From positions 1 to 46,709 of the forward strand of contig JBIOTQ010000061.1 of the NCBI GenBank assembly GCA_044866075.1: a DNA stretch of 46,709 nt. Direction: 5' to 3'. The stretch is from JBASRP01 sp044866075 (GTDB taxonomy: Bacteria; Actinomycetota; AC-67). The translations under genes were made by a program, and so were the position numbers. Positions 6,088 through 14,515 of the stretch are shown in pieces (within the stretch, counting starts at the first letter, position 1; each line of letters starts with the position of its first letter). The notes under the pieces were generated by a model. It saw only the letters and a program-made list of their open reading frames with translations. It had not been told where the DNA came from and searched no databases.

Positions 6088-7241
6088 GAGTACGCCTCCG
6101 GACTAGGCCCCGTGCGAACCTCGACGCGGCCGAGCGACGTTTCGAGATCCAAGAACCACGATGCGATCCCGGGCTTCGCGGCCGGGCCGAGGGTGCGGCG
6201 GACGTCGACGTTGACTCCGTCGTGACGGCGGCTCAGCAGCTGCACCTCGCCGGCGCCGACACGCGCCCGGATGTCGACCGTGGCGGCAGCGGGAACGTAC
6301 ACGATGATCTGCCCCGCCACGTCGGTGGCTCGCACGGTTAGGGGCTGCGGTCCTGGTGGGATCGCGCTGAGATCGATGACCATCTGACCGGCGGCGAGGT
6401 GGTACTCACGGTCTACCGCCGCGACGCTCGTCGGGTGGAACAGGAGATCGCCGGTGCCGCCCGTGAACGGCACGTGGATCAGGCTCGCGACCAGCACGAA
6501 CGGAACCAGCAGGATCGCCGGGACGACGAGCCACCGGGCGCGGCCCAGCCACGCGCCGGCCAAGATCCCGATTCCGAGGACGGCGAGCGCCAGAGCGAGG
6601 TACTGGACGAGCTTGATGTGCACCACGTCGGACCGGTCGAGCAGGGACGCGACGCCGAGCGCGAGCATCATCGCGCCGAGCGTCAGCCACCCGAGCCGTG
6701 ACCGCTCGCGCCGCACAGGCGGTGGGGAAGGGACCGCCGGCGCGGTGTCGCTGGGGATGGCGGGCGGAAGCTCGCCGGGTGCGGGGACGGGCGGCGGGAC
6801 GTCCGGTGCCGGGATGGGCTCCACGACTCGCTCCTCCGGCTTGCGGAACAGCACGATGCCGAGCGCGATCAGCGCGAGGCCGGTGAAGACGCTGCCGTCC
6901 CAGTCGGCGAACTGCGTCACGATCAGCAGCCCCCCCACGATGATGAGCGCGACGCCGATCCACGCGGGGGTGCCGCGCAGCGACGCCGCGACCCGCTCCG
7001 CCTGGCGCTCCAGATCGGTCGGCGGTGCGCTCGAGTCCTTCGGCATGACGATCATGAGGATGATGTAGGCGATGACTCCGGCTCCGCCGAGGAACGCCGC
7101 GAGCACGAACATCAGGCGGATCCAGAGCGGATCCGTCTGGTAATAGTCGGCCAGCCCGGCGGCGACGCCGGCGAACACCTTGCCGCCGTGCCGCCGCGTC
7201 AGCCGGCGGGCTTCGTGTTGCGTGGTCATCTCGTCCCCCAT
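6084..7241 (-). CDS. PspC-domain membrane protein with LiaF-like C-terminal domain
   Basis: Up to 385 residues. The N-terminal PspC domain (about 12-70: KVFAGVAAGLADYYQTDPLWIRLMF) is followed by paired hydrophobic helices, a Pro-rich linker, more transmembrane segments (about 185-265) and a C-terminal beta-rich domain (about 280-380) like the wall-active-antibiotic-response domain of LiaF. Such proteins keep a sensor kinase quiet until the envelope is disturbed. It is divergent from a PspC-histidine kinase and likely works with it. Two starts are possible: ATG 7241 (AAGGGA 8 bases upstream) and ATG 7229 (GGGGGA 4 bases upstream). Confidence 0.85.
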   Translation of the reverse strand: MGDEMTTQHEARRLTRRHGGKVFAGVAAGLADYYQTDPLWIRLMFVLAAFLGGAGVIAYIILMIVMPKDSSAPPTDLERQAERVAASLRGTPAWIGVALIIVGGLLIVTQFADWDGSVFTGLALIALGIVLFRKPEERVVEPIPAPDVPPPVPAPGELPPAIPSDTAPAVPSPPPVRRERSRLGWLTLGAMMLALGVASLLDRSDVVHIKLVQYLALALAVLGIGILAGAWLGRARWLVVPAILLVPFVLVASLIHVPFTGGTGDLLFHPTSVAAVDREYHLAAGQMVIDLSAIPPGPQPLTVRATDVAGQIIVYVPAAATVDIRARVGAGEVQLLSRRHDGVNVDVRRTLGPAAKPGIASWFLDLETSLGRVEVRTGPSPEAYS

Positions 7242-7302
7242 GTCGGTCGGTCCCTTGCGTGGTTAGCCTGCGTCTTCGGGCCGCCGTGCGCTATCGGGGA
7301 TG

Positions 7303-7321
7303 ACCCTGAGACCACCCTGAG
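7303..7321. promoter_or_regulatory. Tandem 8-base repeat, candidate response-regulator site
   Basis: ACCCTGAG occurs at 7303-7310 and again at 7314-7321, an 11-base period that places both copies on the same helix face, in the divergent region between the two PspC genes. This is where a NarL/LiaR-type regulator from the neighbouring operon could bind. Confidence 0.4.
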
Positions 7322-7352
7322 TTTCCGCGCCACAGCTCCGGAAGAACCCCGA

Positions 7353-7381
7353 TTGCCGCACCCCGGGCCCTGTGACAGCAT
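7353..7381 (+). promoter_or_regulatory. Possible promoter of the PspC-kinase operon
   Basis: TTGCCG (7353-7358), a 17-base spacer and CAGCAT (7376-7381), 6 bases before the ATG. The -10 departs from TAnnnT at the first base. No ribosome binding site is visible, so a leaderless start is likely. Confidence 0.35.
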
Positions 7382-7387
7382 CAGAAC

Positions 7388-8596
7388 ATGGAGGTCAAAG
7401 CGCTGCGCGGGCCGCTCATCGTCCGTAGCCGGAGCGATCGCATGATCTCCGGGGTTGCCGGCGGGATCGCCGAGCGGCTCGAGATCGACGGCGTCGTCGT
7501 GCGTCTCGCGTTCGTGGCCCTGGCGTTCGCGGGCGGCTTCGGGATCGTCGCCTACCTGTTCGCCTGGCTGATCGCGGCGGACAAGCCACCGGGTGCCGAG
7601 GTTCGCGGGCCGCGCTCCACCGGCGCGCGGCATGTCATCGCCGTGGCGCTGGTCGTGGCCGGCGTCATGCTGTTGCTGCGGCAAGCCGGGCTCTGGTTCG
7701 GCGATGCGGCCGCCTGGTCGGTGGGGCTCGCCGCGTTCGGGTCGGCGATGCTCTGGACCCGCGCCGACGAGGGCGGCCGCGCCCGTCTCGCGCGCTTGAC
7801 GTCGCGCTTCCCACGGACGCCCGCCGACGTGATGGCCGGCCGTTCCAAAGGCCGGCTCGCGATCGGCGCATTGCTCGTCGTCGCCGGCATGGCGACGTTC
7901 CTCGTCGCCAATACGTCGCTCAGCGCACTGCGCAACGTCGTGTTCGCCGTCGCGGTCACGGCCGTCGGCCTCGGCCTCGTGCTCGGGCCGTGGATCTACG
8001 AGCTGTTCCGGCAACTCGGCGCTGAGCGCCGCGAGCGTATCCGGTCGGAGGAGCGCGCGGAGGTCGCCGCGCACCTGCACGACTCGGTGTTGCAGACGCT
8101 CGCCATGATCCAGCGCGCGCCGTCGCCGCAGGAGATGTCGACCCTCGCGCGCGTCCAGGAGCGCGAGCTGCGTTCGTGGCTGTACGGGCGAACCGGGGAC
8201 GGCGCCGGCACGCTGAGCTCCGCCCTCGACGCACTCGCCGGCCGCGTGGAGCGTCTGCACCGCGTCGCGGTCGAAGCCGTCGTCGTTGGGAACGCGCCGA
8301 TGGACGAGCGCCTCAAGGCGCTCGTCGATGCGGCGGGAGAGGCGACGACGAACGCGGCCAAACACTCGGGCGCCTCGTCGATCTCGGTCTACGCCGAAGT
8401 GACCGACGACGCCGCGAGCATCTACGTGCGCGACGAAGGATTGGGGTTCGACGCCGCGAAGCGTCCCGCGGATCGCCGCGGTATCGCGGACTCGATCGTC
8501 GGTCGCATGGAGCGGAACGGCGGAACCGCGACGGTCACGAGCGAGCCGGCCGAAGGCACGGAGGTCCATCTCGTGATGCCGAGGCGCGCGCAATGA
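7388..8596 (+). CDS. PspC-domain sensor histidine kinase (HisKA_3 type)
   Basis: A 402-residue membrane kinase. It begins with a PspC domain (about 17-65: MISGVAGGIAERLEIDGVVVRLAF), then four to five transmembrane helices (to about 205), a HisKA_3 dimerisation box with the phospho-acceptor His in AAHLHDSVLQTL (about 233-244), and an HATPase domain with the N box ATTNAAKHSG and G box DEGLGFD. The final residues TEVHLVMPRRAQ close the ATPase fold. It would phosphorylate the regulator encoded next, whose ATG overlaps its stop (ATGA). The shared PspC domain links it to the divergent PspC/LiaF-like proteins. An envelope-stress signal is inferred. Confidence 0.92.
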   Translation: MEVKALRGPLIVRSRSDRMISGVAGGIAERLEIDGVVVRLAFVALAFAGGFGIVAYLFAWLIAADKPPGAEVRGPRSTGARHVIAVALVVAGVMLLLRQAGLWFGDAAAWSVGLAAFGSAMLWTRADEGGRARLARLTSRFPRTPADVMAGRSKGRLAIGALLVVAGMATFLVANTSLSALRNVVFAVAVTAVGLGLVLGPWIYELFRQLGAERRERIRSEERAEVAAHLHDSVLQTLAMIQRAPSPQEMSTLARVQERELRSWLYGRTGDGAGTLSSALDALAGRVERLHRVAVEAVVVGNAPMDERLKALVDAAGEATTNAAKHSGASSISVYAEVTDDAASIYVRDEGLGFDAAKRPADRRGIADSIVGRMERNGGTATVTSEPAEGTEVHLVMPRRAQ

Positions 8597-9237
8597 GCGA
8601 GCGCCGCATCCGCGTCTTCCTGGTCGACGACCATCAACTCTTCCTGTCGGGCGTGCGGACCGAGCTCAACGACCGGTTCGAAATCGTCGGCGAGGCCGGC
8701 GACGTCGAGCACGCGATCGCCGGTATCCGATCCGCGAACCCCGACGTCGTCCTCCTCGACGTGCACATGCCGGACGGCGGCGGCCAAGCCGTGATCCGAT
8801 CGGTGGCCGAGACGAACCCGGACGTGCGCTTCCTCGCCCTCTCGGTGTCCGACGCGGCCGAGGACGTGATCGCCGTCATCCGGGCCGGCGCGCGGGGCTA
8901 CGTGACGAAATCGATCGCGCCCGCCGATCTCGCCGACGCGATCGTGCGCGTACGCGACGGCGACGCGGTGTTCTCGCCGCGGCTGGCCGGGTTCGTGCTC
9001 GACGCCTACGCCGGGGAGGCCACGCCCGTGGTCGACCCAGAGCTGGATCAGCTGACGCCGCGCGAGCGCGAGGTGCTGCGCTACATCGCCCGCGGGTACG
9101 CCTACAAGCAGGTCGCCCGGCAGCTCCACATCTCAGGGAAGACCGTGGAGACCCACGTGTCGGCCGTCCTGCGCAAGCTCCAGCTGTCGAGCCGCCACGA
9201 GCTCACGCGGTGGGCGACGGATCGTCGCCTGGTGTGA
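8593..9237 (+). CDS. NarL/LuxR-type response regulator
   Basis: A 214-residue regulator started at ATG 8593, which overlaps the kinase stop. The receiver domain (about 6-122) has the acidic pair DD at 12-13, phospho-acceptor D56 in LLDVHMP, and the conserved Lys in GARGYVTKS. The C-terminal LuxR helix-turn-helix (about 150-205) reads LTPREREVLRYIARGYAYKQVARQLHIS...VETHVSAVLRKL. Partner of the PspC kinase; the 11-base-spaced ACCCTGAG repeats upstream of the operon are candidate targets. Confidence 0.94.
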   Translation: MSERRIRVFLVDDHQLFLSGVRTELNDRFEIVGEAGDVEHAIAGIRSANPDVVLLDVHMPDGGGQAVIRSVAETNPDVRFLALSVSDAAEDVIAVIRAGARGYVTKSIAPADLADAIVRVRDGDAVFSPRLAGFVLDAYAGEATPVVDPELDQLTPREREVLRYIARGYAYKQVARQLHISGKTVETHVSAVLRKLQLSSRHELTRWATDRRLV

Positions 9238-9297
9238 GCTTTCCAACTGCTCGAAAGGGACGAACCTCTTAGCGTCGCCGTCGAGACAAGGGGGTGG

Positions 9298-9729
9298 ATG
9301 GCCATGCGAACCAAGCGCAACAAGTCCGACGTCCTGGCGGACGTCGTCCTGTTCTCCGGCTGCAACCGCAAGGAACTGGCGCAGGTCGCCGCGCTGGCGA
9401 CCGAGGTCGAGATCCCCGAGGGCAAGGTGCTGGCGCGCGAAGGGGCGCCGGGCCGAGAGTTCTACGTGATCCTCGACGGGAAAGCGTCCGTCTCGATCGA
9501 CGGCGCCGAGGTGGCGACGCTCGGACCGGGGGACTTCTTCGGAGAGATGGCACTGCTCGACCAGGGCCCGCGCGTCGCGACCGTGACGGCTTCGACGCCG
9601 TTGGAGGTTGCCGTTCTCGATCCGCGCGAGTTCTCCACGCTGATCGAGGAGCACCCGGGCGTTGCGCAGAAAGTCCTGAAAGTTATGGCGCAGCGCCTGC
9701 GCGACGCGGAGAGGGCGCCGACGCACTAG
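9298..9729 (+). CDS. Stand-alone cyclic-nucleotide-binding-fold protein
   Basis: 143 residues comprising one Crp-type beta-roll (about 20-135) and nothing else: no helix-turn-helix, kinase or channel. The phosphate-binding cassette is recognisable: GPGDFFGEMALLDQGPRVATVTA, with the Gly-Glu pair and the Arg that usually contacts the cyclic phosphate. Ligand binding is therefore plausible. The start ATG 9298 follows AAGGGGG; an internal ATG at 9304 is an alternative. The gene has its own position between the two-component operon and a bidirectional terminator. Partner unknown. Confidence 0.82.
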   Translation: MAMRTKRNKSDVLADVVLFSGCNRKELAQVAALATEVEIPEGKVLAREGAPGREFYVILDGKASVSIDGAEVATLGPGDFFGEMALLDQGPRVATVTASTPLEVAVLDPREFSTLIEEHPGVAQKVLKVMAQRLRDAERAPTH

Positions 9730-9750
9730 ACGGGGGTTGGTGGGGGATGC

Positions 9751-9777
9751 GAAGGGGCGCCCGCGCGGCGCCCCTTC
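9751..9777. terminator. Bidirectional terminator
   Basis: GAAGGGGCGCC (9751-9761) pairs perfectly with GGCGCCCCTTC (9767-9777) around CGCGC, between the convergent cNMP-fold gene and the cytochrome oxidase operon. Confidence 0.8.
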
Positions 9778-9792
9778 TGCGTTCCGGCTCCG

Positions 9793-10761
9793 TTACGTGA
9801 CGACCGCCGTCCCGAACATCTGGGTCGGATGCACGTCGCACCGGAAGAAGTACTTCCCGGGCGCCGGCGCCCGGAACTCGTAGCGTGTCTTCGCCGGGCC
9901 GGTTATAAACGGCCCGGAGAAGAACTTTGTCGTCGCCGACGAATCTTTGTAGAGGGCGAAGTTGTGGAGCTGGCCGGGGTCCTGGTTGTCGAAGTCGACG
10001 ATGACCCCGCGGCCGGCGGAGAAAGTCAGCTCCTTCTTGTCGAAGGCGGTGTTCTTGGCGACGAGCGCGACTGTGCTGGCCCCACCGGCCGTTGTGGCGG
10101 TCGGTGACGGCGACGGCCGGGCCGAGGGCGGCCCGGAAGGAAGCGGCGGAGCCGTCGCGCCTCCGACGAGAACCCGCCCGTTCATCTGCTGTGGGTGGGC
10201 GTCGCAGTGGAAGTAGTAGACCCCCTTCGGCAGACCCTCCTTCAGGTCGTACTTCCTGGTCGCGATGCCGGGGAACGTCGGCTGTCTGAGGAACGTCTTC
10301 GTCAGCTGGGGAGTATCGAAGATCGCGACGTTGTGCGGGACACCGGGGTCTTCGTTGTGGAACAGGATGGCGACGGGCTCGGCTGCCGGTAGCTTGAACT
10401 CGGGCTTGTCGAACTTGACGTTCTTGGCCGTGAGCTCCGCGGCGACGGGGACGTTCCCCTCGACCTCGCGCGTGTGGAGCGACGTGCCCGCGGCGACCCC
10501 GCCGGCGATGAGCAAGACCGCGAACGCCACCAGCGCCATCCGTTGAGAGGCCTTGAGCGCGCCGCCCTTCGACAGCGCCCCGGCGCCGAAGAGGATGCAC
10601 GCGGCGATCAACACGCCGAGGACGACCGACCCGTCCTTCGGGACGGCGAGAAGCAGACGCGAGAACCCGAACACCAGCGCGCCGATGAACACGAAGGCGC
10701 CGACCGGGATCATGGACGGCCCCAGGACGCGCTTGCGGAAGTCGTTCAAGGCTTCACCCAT
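9793..10761 (-). CDS. Membrane protein with two cupredoxin domains
   Basis: 322 residues: three N-terminal transmembrane helices (about 15-38, 45-62, 76-94), then two homologous cupredoxin domains (about 105-200 and 228-322) joined by a Pro/Thr-rich linker. Each carries a full type-1 copper ligand set: H143, C186, H189, M193 in the first (VPHN...HCDAHPQQM) and H266, C308, H311, M315 in the second (LHNF...RCDVHPTQM). The domains face the outside. It overlaps ctaG by 16 bases and is the last gene of the oxidase operon, so it is a candidate electron donor to the CuA domain of subunit II or a copper donor for assembly; the choice is inference. Confidence 0.88.
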   Translation of the reverse strand: MGEALNDFRKRVLGPSMIPVGAFVFIGALVFGFSRLLLAVPKDGSVVLGVLIAACILFGAGALSKGGALKASQRMALVAFAVLLIAGGVAAGTSLHTREVEGNVPVAAELTAKNVKFDKPEFKLPAAEPVAILFHNEDPGVPHNVAIFDTPQLTKTFLRQPTFPGIATRKYDLKEGLPKGVYYFHCDAHPQQMNGRVLVGGATAPPLPSGPPSARPSPSPTATTAGGASTVALVAKNTAFDKKELTFSAGRGVIVDFDNQDPGQLHNFALYKDSSATTKFFSGPFITGPAKTRYEFRAPAPGKYFFRCDVHPTQMFGTAVVT

Positions 10762-11603
10762 CCGGCCCGGTCGAGCTGGTGGTCGACGTCACGCCACTCC
10801 AGGACATCCACCCCTTCGCGCTGCTCCAGCGCGAACCAGCGGAAGAACATCACCGCGATGACCGTCCACAGGATGGCTCCGCCGACGATCTTCATGACCA
10901 GCCCGGCGACGAGCTGGTCGGTGTGCGCCGAGATGCCCCACAGACGCGGGAAGGCCTCGTAGACGTGGTACAGGGGCCGGTCGCCGAACGTCAGGAACGA
11001 CGCCGGGACGGTCGGCACGAGCGACTGCAGGAACAGGTAGAGCATCCGGCCCGGATACGTGAGGCGGGGCAGCTCGATGATCGGTGAGAGCACCGGCGTC
11101 CACATCACCATCGCGGACAGGAAGAGCAGCAGGTGGAGTCCGAAGTGCACCGGCTCGTGCTCCACGCTGGCCGTCACCATGGCCGGCCAGTGGGTGAAGA
11201 CCAGGACCCCGTTGAAGATCACGAGCGCGATCAGAGGCCGCGTGAGGAAGCGCGCCGCGATCAGCAGGCCGCGCGGCCGGAGGATCAAGCGCCACAGCCA
11301 GGCCGGCGTGCCGAGCATCAGCAAGGGAACCGCCGCGAAGGTCAGCAGCATGTGCTGCACCATGTGGACGCTGTAGAGGTATCGCTCGGCGAGGTCGTGC
11401 ACCGGCCAGTCGGCGGCGATCAGGATCGCACCGCAACCCAGAACGAACAGCGTCTTCTGGCGTCTCGTCGCGGCGAACTCGACCGGTTCGACGTGGCCCG
11501 GACCCAGGACGCGCAACGCCCAGAAGTAGACACCCAAAAGGGCGGCGACGAGGACCCACACCTCCGGGTGAGGGTGCCAGGCGACCGGGAACGACGCGCG
11601 CAT
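10746..11603 (-). CDS. ctaG: Caa3 oxidase assembly factor CtaG
   Basis: A 285-residue, seven-helix membrane protein of the CtaG (caa3 type) family. Recognisable features are the HPHPEVW N-terminus, the AADWPVHDLAERYLYSVHMVQHMLL region with conserved His residues that may bind copper, and the later GHPxxM-like helices with EHEPVHFGLHLLLF. The family is needed for active caa3 oxidase, probably for CuB insertion. It lies between ctaF and the twin-cupredoxin gene and overlaps the latter. Confidence 0.88.
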   Translation of the reverse strand: MRASFPVAWHPHPEVWVLVAALLGVYFWALRVLGPGHVEPVEFAATRRQKTLFVLGCGAILIAADWPVHDLAERYLYSVHMVQHMLLTFAAVPLLMLGTPAWLWRLILRPRGLLIAARFLTRPLIALVIFNGVLVFTHWPAMVTASVEHEPVHFGLHLLLFLSAMVMWTPVLSPIIELPRLTYPGRMLYLFLQSLVPTVPASFLTFGDRPLYHVYEAFPRLWGISAHTDQLVAGLVMKIVGGAILWTVIAVMFFRWFALEQREGVDVLEWRDVDHQLDRAGWVKP

Positions 11604-11609
11604 GGGTCG

Positions 11610-11951
11610 TTACCGGAAGAGTCCGAAGGTCGTGAGCACGATCATGTACACCGCGATCGCCAACGAGATACCGGTCACCATCAAGCGGCGGAAGATGCGC
11701 GCGTCGTATTTCAGGTGCATGAAGTAGGCGACGACGGTCGTGAACTTGACGACCATGAAGAACATGAGGGCCCCGATGAAGAGCCCGTCGGGGATGTCGA
11801 CGTAGTACAGAGCCACTTCCGCGGCCGTCGCGATCGCGAGCCAGATCGCGACCGCGATGTACGTCCGCGGACCCGGATGCGCGTGCTCGACGCCGGACAG
11901 CGCTACTTGCTGACCCGCTTGCATCTGGGGAACGTCGGTCTGCTCGGTCAC
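11610..11951 (-). CDS. ctaF: Cytochrome c oxidase subunit IV
   Basis: 113 residues with a soluble His-containing N-terminus and three transmembrane helices (about 31-50, 58-80, 88-110), including the family's FFMVVKFTTVVAYFMHLKYD segment. A small accessory subunit of caa3/bo3 oxidases. It starts 10 bases after ctaE. Confidence 0.85.
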   Translation of the reverse strand: MTEQTDVPQMQAGQQVALSGVEHAHPGPRTYIAVAIWLAIATAAEVALYYVDIPDGLFIGALMFFMVVKFTTVVAYFMHLKYDARIFRRLMVTGISLAIAVYMIVLTTFGLFR

Positions 11952-11961
11952 ATGTCCTCCG

Positions 11962-12573
11962 TCAGTTGCTCGGGATCAGGTACACGATCGTGAAGATCAC
12001 GATCCACACGATGTCGACGAAGTGCCAGTAGAGACCGACGTACTCGACGGTGGTGGCGCGTTCGGTCGGCAACTGTCCGCGCAACGACATCGAGACGAGC
12101 GATAAGAGCATCAGGATCCCGACGGTCACGTGTGCGCCGTGGAAGCTCGTCAGGACGAAGAAGGCGCTCCCCGCCGGGCTCGAGCGGACCGTGAACCCCT
12201 CCTTGACGAAGATCGTGAACTCGTAGACCTGACCGGAGATGAACGTCATCCCGAGCAGCGCCGTCGCGAGCAGCCACACGCGCGCGCCGTGATGATCGCC
12301 GCGCTGGATCGCCGCGAGCGCCAGGACCATCGTCAGAGAGCTCATCAGCAGAACGAAGGAGCTGACCGACGTGAACGGGATGTCGTAGACCTCCGACGGT
12401 TTCACGCCTCCGGTCGGCACGCGGTTCCGGTAGAGCAGGTAGGTCGAGATAAGCGCGCCGAAGAGCAGGGCCTCGGAGCTCAGGAAGGCCCACATCGCCA
12501 CCTTGGCGTTGTCGAGTCCCGTCGATGTCTGATGGGCGCCGGGCGGAGAGGATGCGTGTTCGACGGCGGCCAT
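11962..12573 (-). CDS. ctaE: Cytochrome c oxidase subunit III
   Basis: 203 residues with five transmembrane helices, the short bacterial form. Typical sequences include KVAMWAFLSSEALLFGALISTYL near the start, FHGAHVTVGILMLL and YVGLYWHFVDIVWIVIF near the end, where the buried Glu and His residues of the family occur. Stop/start distance to ctaD is 3 bases, so it is co-transcribed with the catalytic subunit. Confidence 0.95.
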   Translation of the reverse strand: MAAVEHASSPPGAHQTSTGLDNAKVAMWAFLSSEALLFGALISTYLLYRNRVPTGGVKPSEVYDIPFTSVSSFVLLMSSLTMVLALAAIQRGDHHGARVWLLATALLGMTFISGQVYEFTIFVKEGFTVRSSPAGSAFFVLTSFHGAHVTVGILMLLSLVSMSLRGQLPTERATTVEYVGLYWHFVDIVWIVIFTIVYLIPSN

Positions 12574-12576
12574 CGC

Positions 12577-14505
12577 CTATTCCTCCGTCGCCGGTTCGAG
12601 GGCCCACGCATAGAGCCCGCCGAGTGTGATCAGCGCGCCGATGATCGCGAGCCACCACCCGCCGCGGAAAACGAGCCCCCAGCCGACGAACGGGAGGCCG
12701 GCGGCCGCGATCAGCGGCATGTACGACTGGGACGGCATGTGAATCGCGTGCTCGCCCGCGCCGGCGTGAGATGAGTGCGGCGCTCCGGTATGCGCGGGTT
12801 CGCCGCCGTGCGCGGTGTCGCCGGTCGGCGGCGCGTCCTGCCCGCCCGACGGAACGGGCACGAGCCGCCCTTCCTTGTCCTCGACGTACTTGCGGTGCCA
12901 GAAGTCATCGAGCGCGTGCACGACCGGGATCTCGTCGAAGTTGTGCTCGGGCGGCGGCGACGTGACCGTCCACTCGAGCGTCCGGGCGTCCCACGGGTCG
13001 TTCCCGGCGATCTTCCCGTGCCGGCGCGTCTTGACGACGTTGTAGAAGAATACCAGCACCGAGATCGCGATCAGGAACGAGCCGAGAGTCGACACGAAGT
13101 TCCACGCGTCGAACCCGTAACCCTTGGCGTAGGTGTAGGTGCGGCGCGGCATCCCCTGGAGGCCGAGGATGTGCATCGGCGCGAACGTCAGGTTGAAGCC
13201 GATCACCATCAGCCAGAAGTGGAGCTTGCCGACCTTCTCGTCGAGCAGCTTCCCGGTGATCTCGGGCCACCAGTAGTAGATGCCGGAGAAGAGTCCGAGG
13301 ATCGCGCCTCCGAACAACACGTAGTGGAAGTGGGCGACGATGTAGTACGTGTCGGTCTGCTGGTAGTCGTGCGGCACCAGCGCGTGCGTCACGCCCGACA
13401 GACCGCCGACGGTGAAGTTGGCGATGAAGCCGAGCGAGAACAGCATCGCCGTCGTGAATCGGATCGACCCGCCGAACAAGGTCGCGAGCCAGTTGAAGAT
13501 CTTCACGCCGGTGGGCACGGCGATGAACATCGTCGATAACGCGAAGGCCGTGTTCGCGACGGGCCCGAGCCCGACGGCGAACATGTGGTGCGCCCACACG
13601 CCCCAGCCCATGAGTCCGATCGCGATGCCCGAGAAGACGACGACGGGGTAGCCGAACAGCGGCTTGCGCGCGAACACCGGCAAGACCTCGGACACGATGC
13701 CCATCGCCGGCAGGATGAGGATGTAGACCTCGGGATGACCGAACAGCCAGAAGAGGTGCTGCCATAACACGGGGTCGCTCGTTCCCTGCGCCGAGCTGAA
13801 GAAGCTCGTGCCTAAAGTTCGGTCGAAGAACATCTGGAAGAGCGCGACGGTCAGCACCGGGAGCGCGAACACGAGAAGGAACTGCACGACGAAGGTCATC
13901 CACACGAACACGGGCATGCGCATCAGGCTCATGCCCGGTGCGCGCAGGTTGATGATCGTGGTCAAGAAGTTGACGGCGGCAACCGTCGACGACAGGCCGA
14001 GGATGATCAGGCCTAAGGAGTAGAAGGTCATCCCGTGCCCGGGCAGCCGCACCGACAGCGGCGCGTATCCGAACCAGCCGCCGTCGGGCGCCTGGTTGAT
14101 GAAGAAGCTCGAGTACAGGAATATCCCGCCGAAGAGGAACGCCCAGTATGAGAAGGCGTTCAGGCGCGGGAAAGCGACGTCCCGCGCGCCGATCATGATC
14201 GGCATCATGTAGTTGAAGAACGCGGCGCCGAGCGGCATCACGACGAGGAAGATCATCGTGAGCCCGTGCATGGTGAAGAGCTCGTTGTACGTCTCCGCCG
14301 ACAGGACCTTGCCGTCCGGACGCGCGAGCTGGACGCGGATCAGCAACGCCTCGATGCCCCCGATCACGAAGAACGCGATCGCGGTGGCTCCGTACAGGAT
14401 CCCGATGCGCTTGTGGTCGACGGTGGTCAACCAGCTCCACACGCCGGTCCTCGCCGTGGGGCGGCGGAAGATGCTCGGTCGGGCGGCGACGCTCGCTGAG
14501 GTCAT
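12577..14505 (-). CDS. ctaD: Cytochrome c oxidase subunit I with C-terminal two-helix extension
   Basis: 642 residues. The catalytic core (about 15-555) holds heme a, heme a3 and CuB: H of FTMHGLTM binds heme a, WLFGHPEVY supplies a CuB His and the cross-linked Tyr, WAHHMF the two further CuB His, and HFHYVLFGG the heme ligands. After a Pro/Gly/His-rich linker (about 560-585) comes a two-helix module (about 590-637) resembling actinobacterial or Bacillus subunit IV segments fused to CtaD. A GAGGAAG site precedes the ATG. It reduces oxygen to water and pumps protons. Confidence 0.97.
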   Translation of the reverse strand: MTSASVAARPSIFRRPTARTGVWSWLTTVDHKRIGILYGATAIAFFVIGGIEALLIRVQLARPDGKVLSAETYNELFTMHGLTMIFLVVMPLGAAFFNYMMPIMIGARDVAFPRLNAFSYWAFLFGGIFLYSSFFINQAPDGGWFGYAPLSVRLPGHGMTFYSLGLIILGLSSTVAAVNFLTTIINLRAPGMSLMRMPVFVWMTFVVQFLLVFALPVLTVALFQMFFDRTLGTSFFSSAQGTSDPVLWQHLFWLFGHPEVYILILPAMGIVSEVLPVFARKPLFGYPVVVFSGIAIGLMGWGVWAHHMFAVGLGPVANTAFALSTMFIAVPTGVKIFNWLATLFGGSIRFTTAMLFSLGFIANFTVGGLSGVTHALVPHDYQQTDTYYIVAHFHYVLFGGAILGLFSGIYYWWPEITGKLLDEKVGKLHFWLMVIGFNLTFAPMHILGLQGMPRRTYTYAKGYGFDAWNFVSTLGSFLIAISVLVFFYNVVKTRRHGKIAGNDPWDARTLEWTVTSPPPEHNFDEIPVVHALDDFWHRKYVEDKEGRLVPVPSGGQDAPPTGDTAHGGEPAHTGAPHSSHAGAGEHAIHMPSQSYMPLIAAAGLPFVGWGLVFRGGWWLAIIGALITLGGLYAWALEPATEE

Positions 14506-14515
14506 GGCGTCTTCC

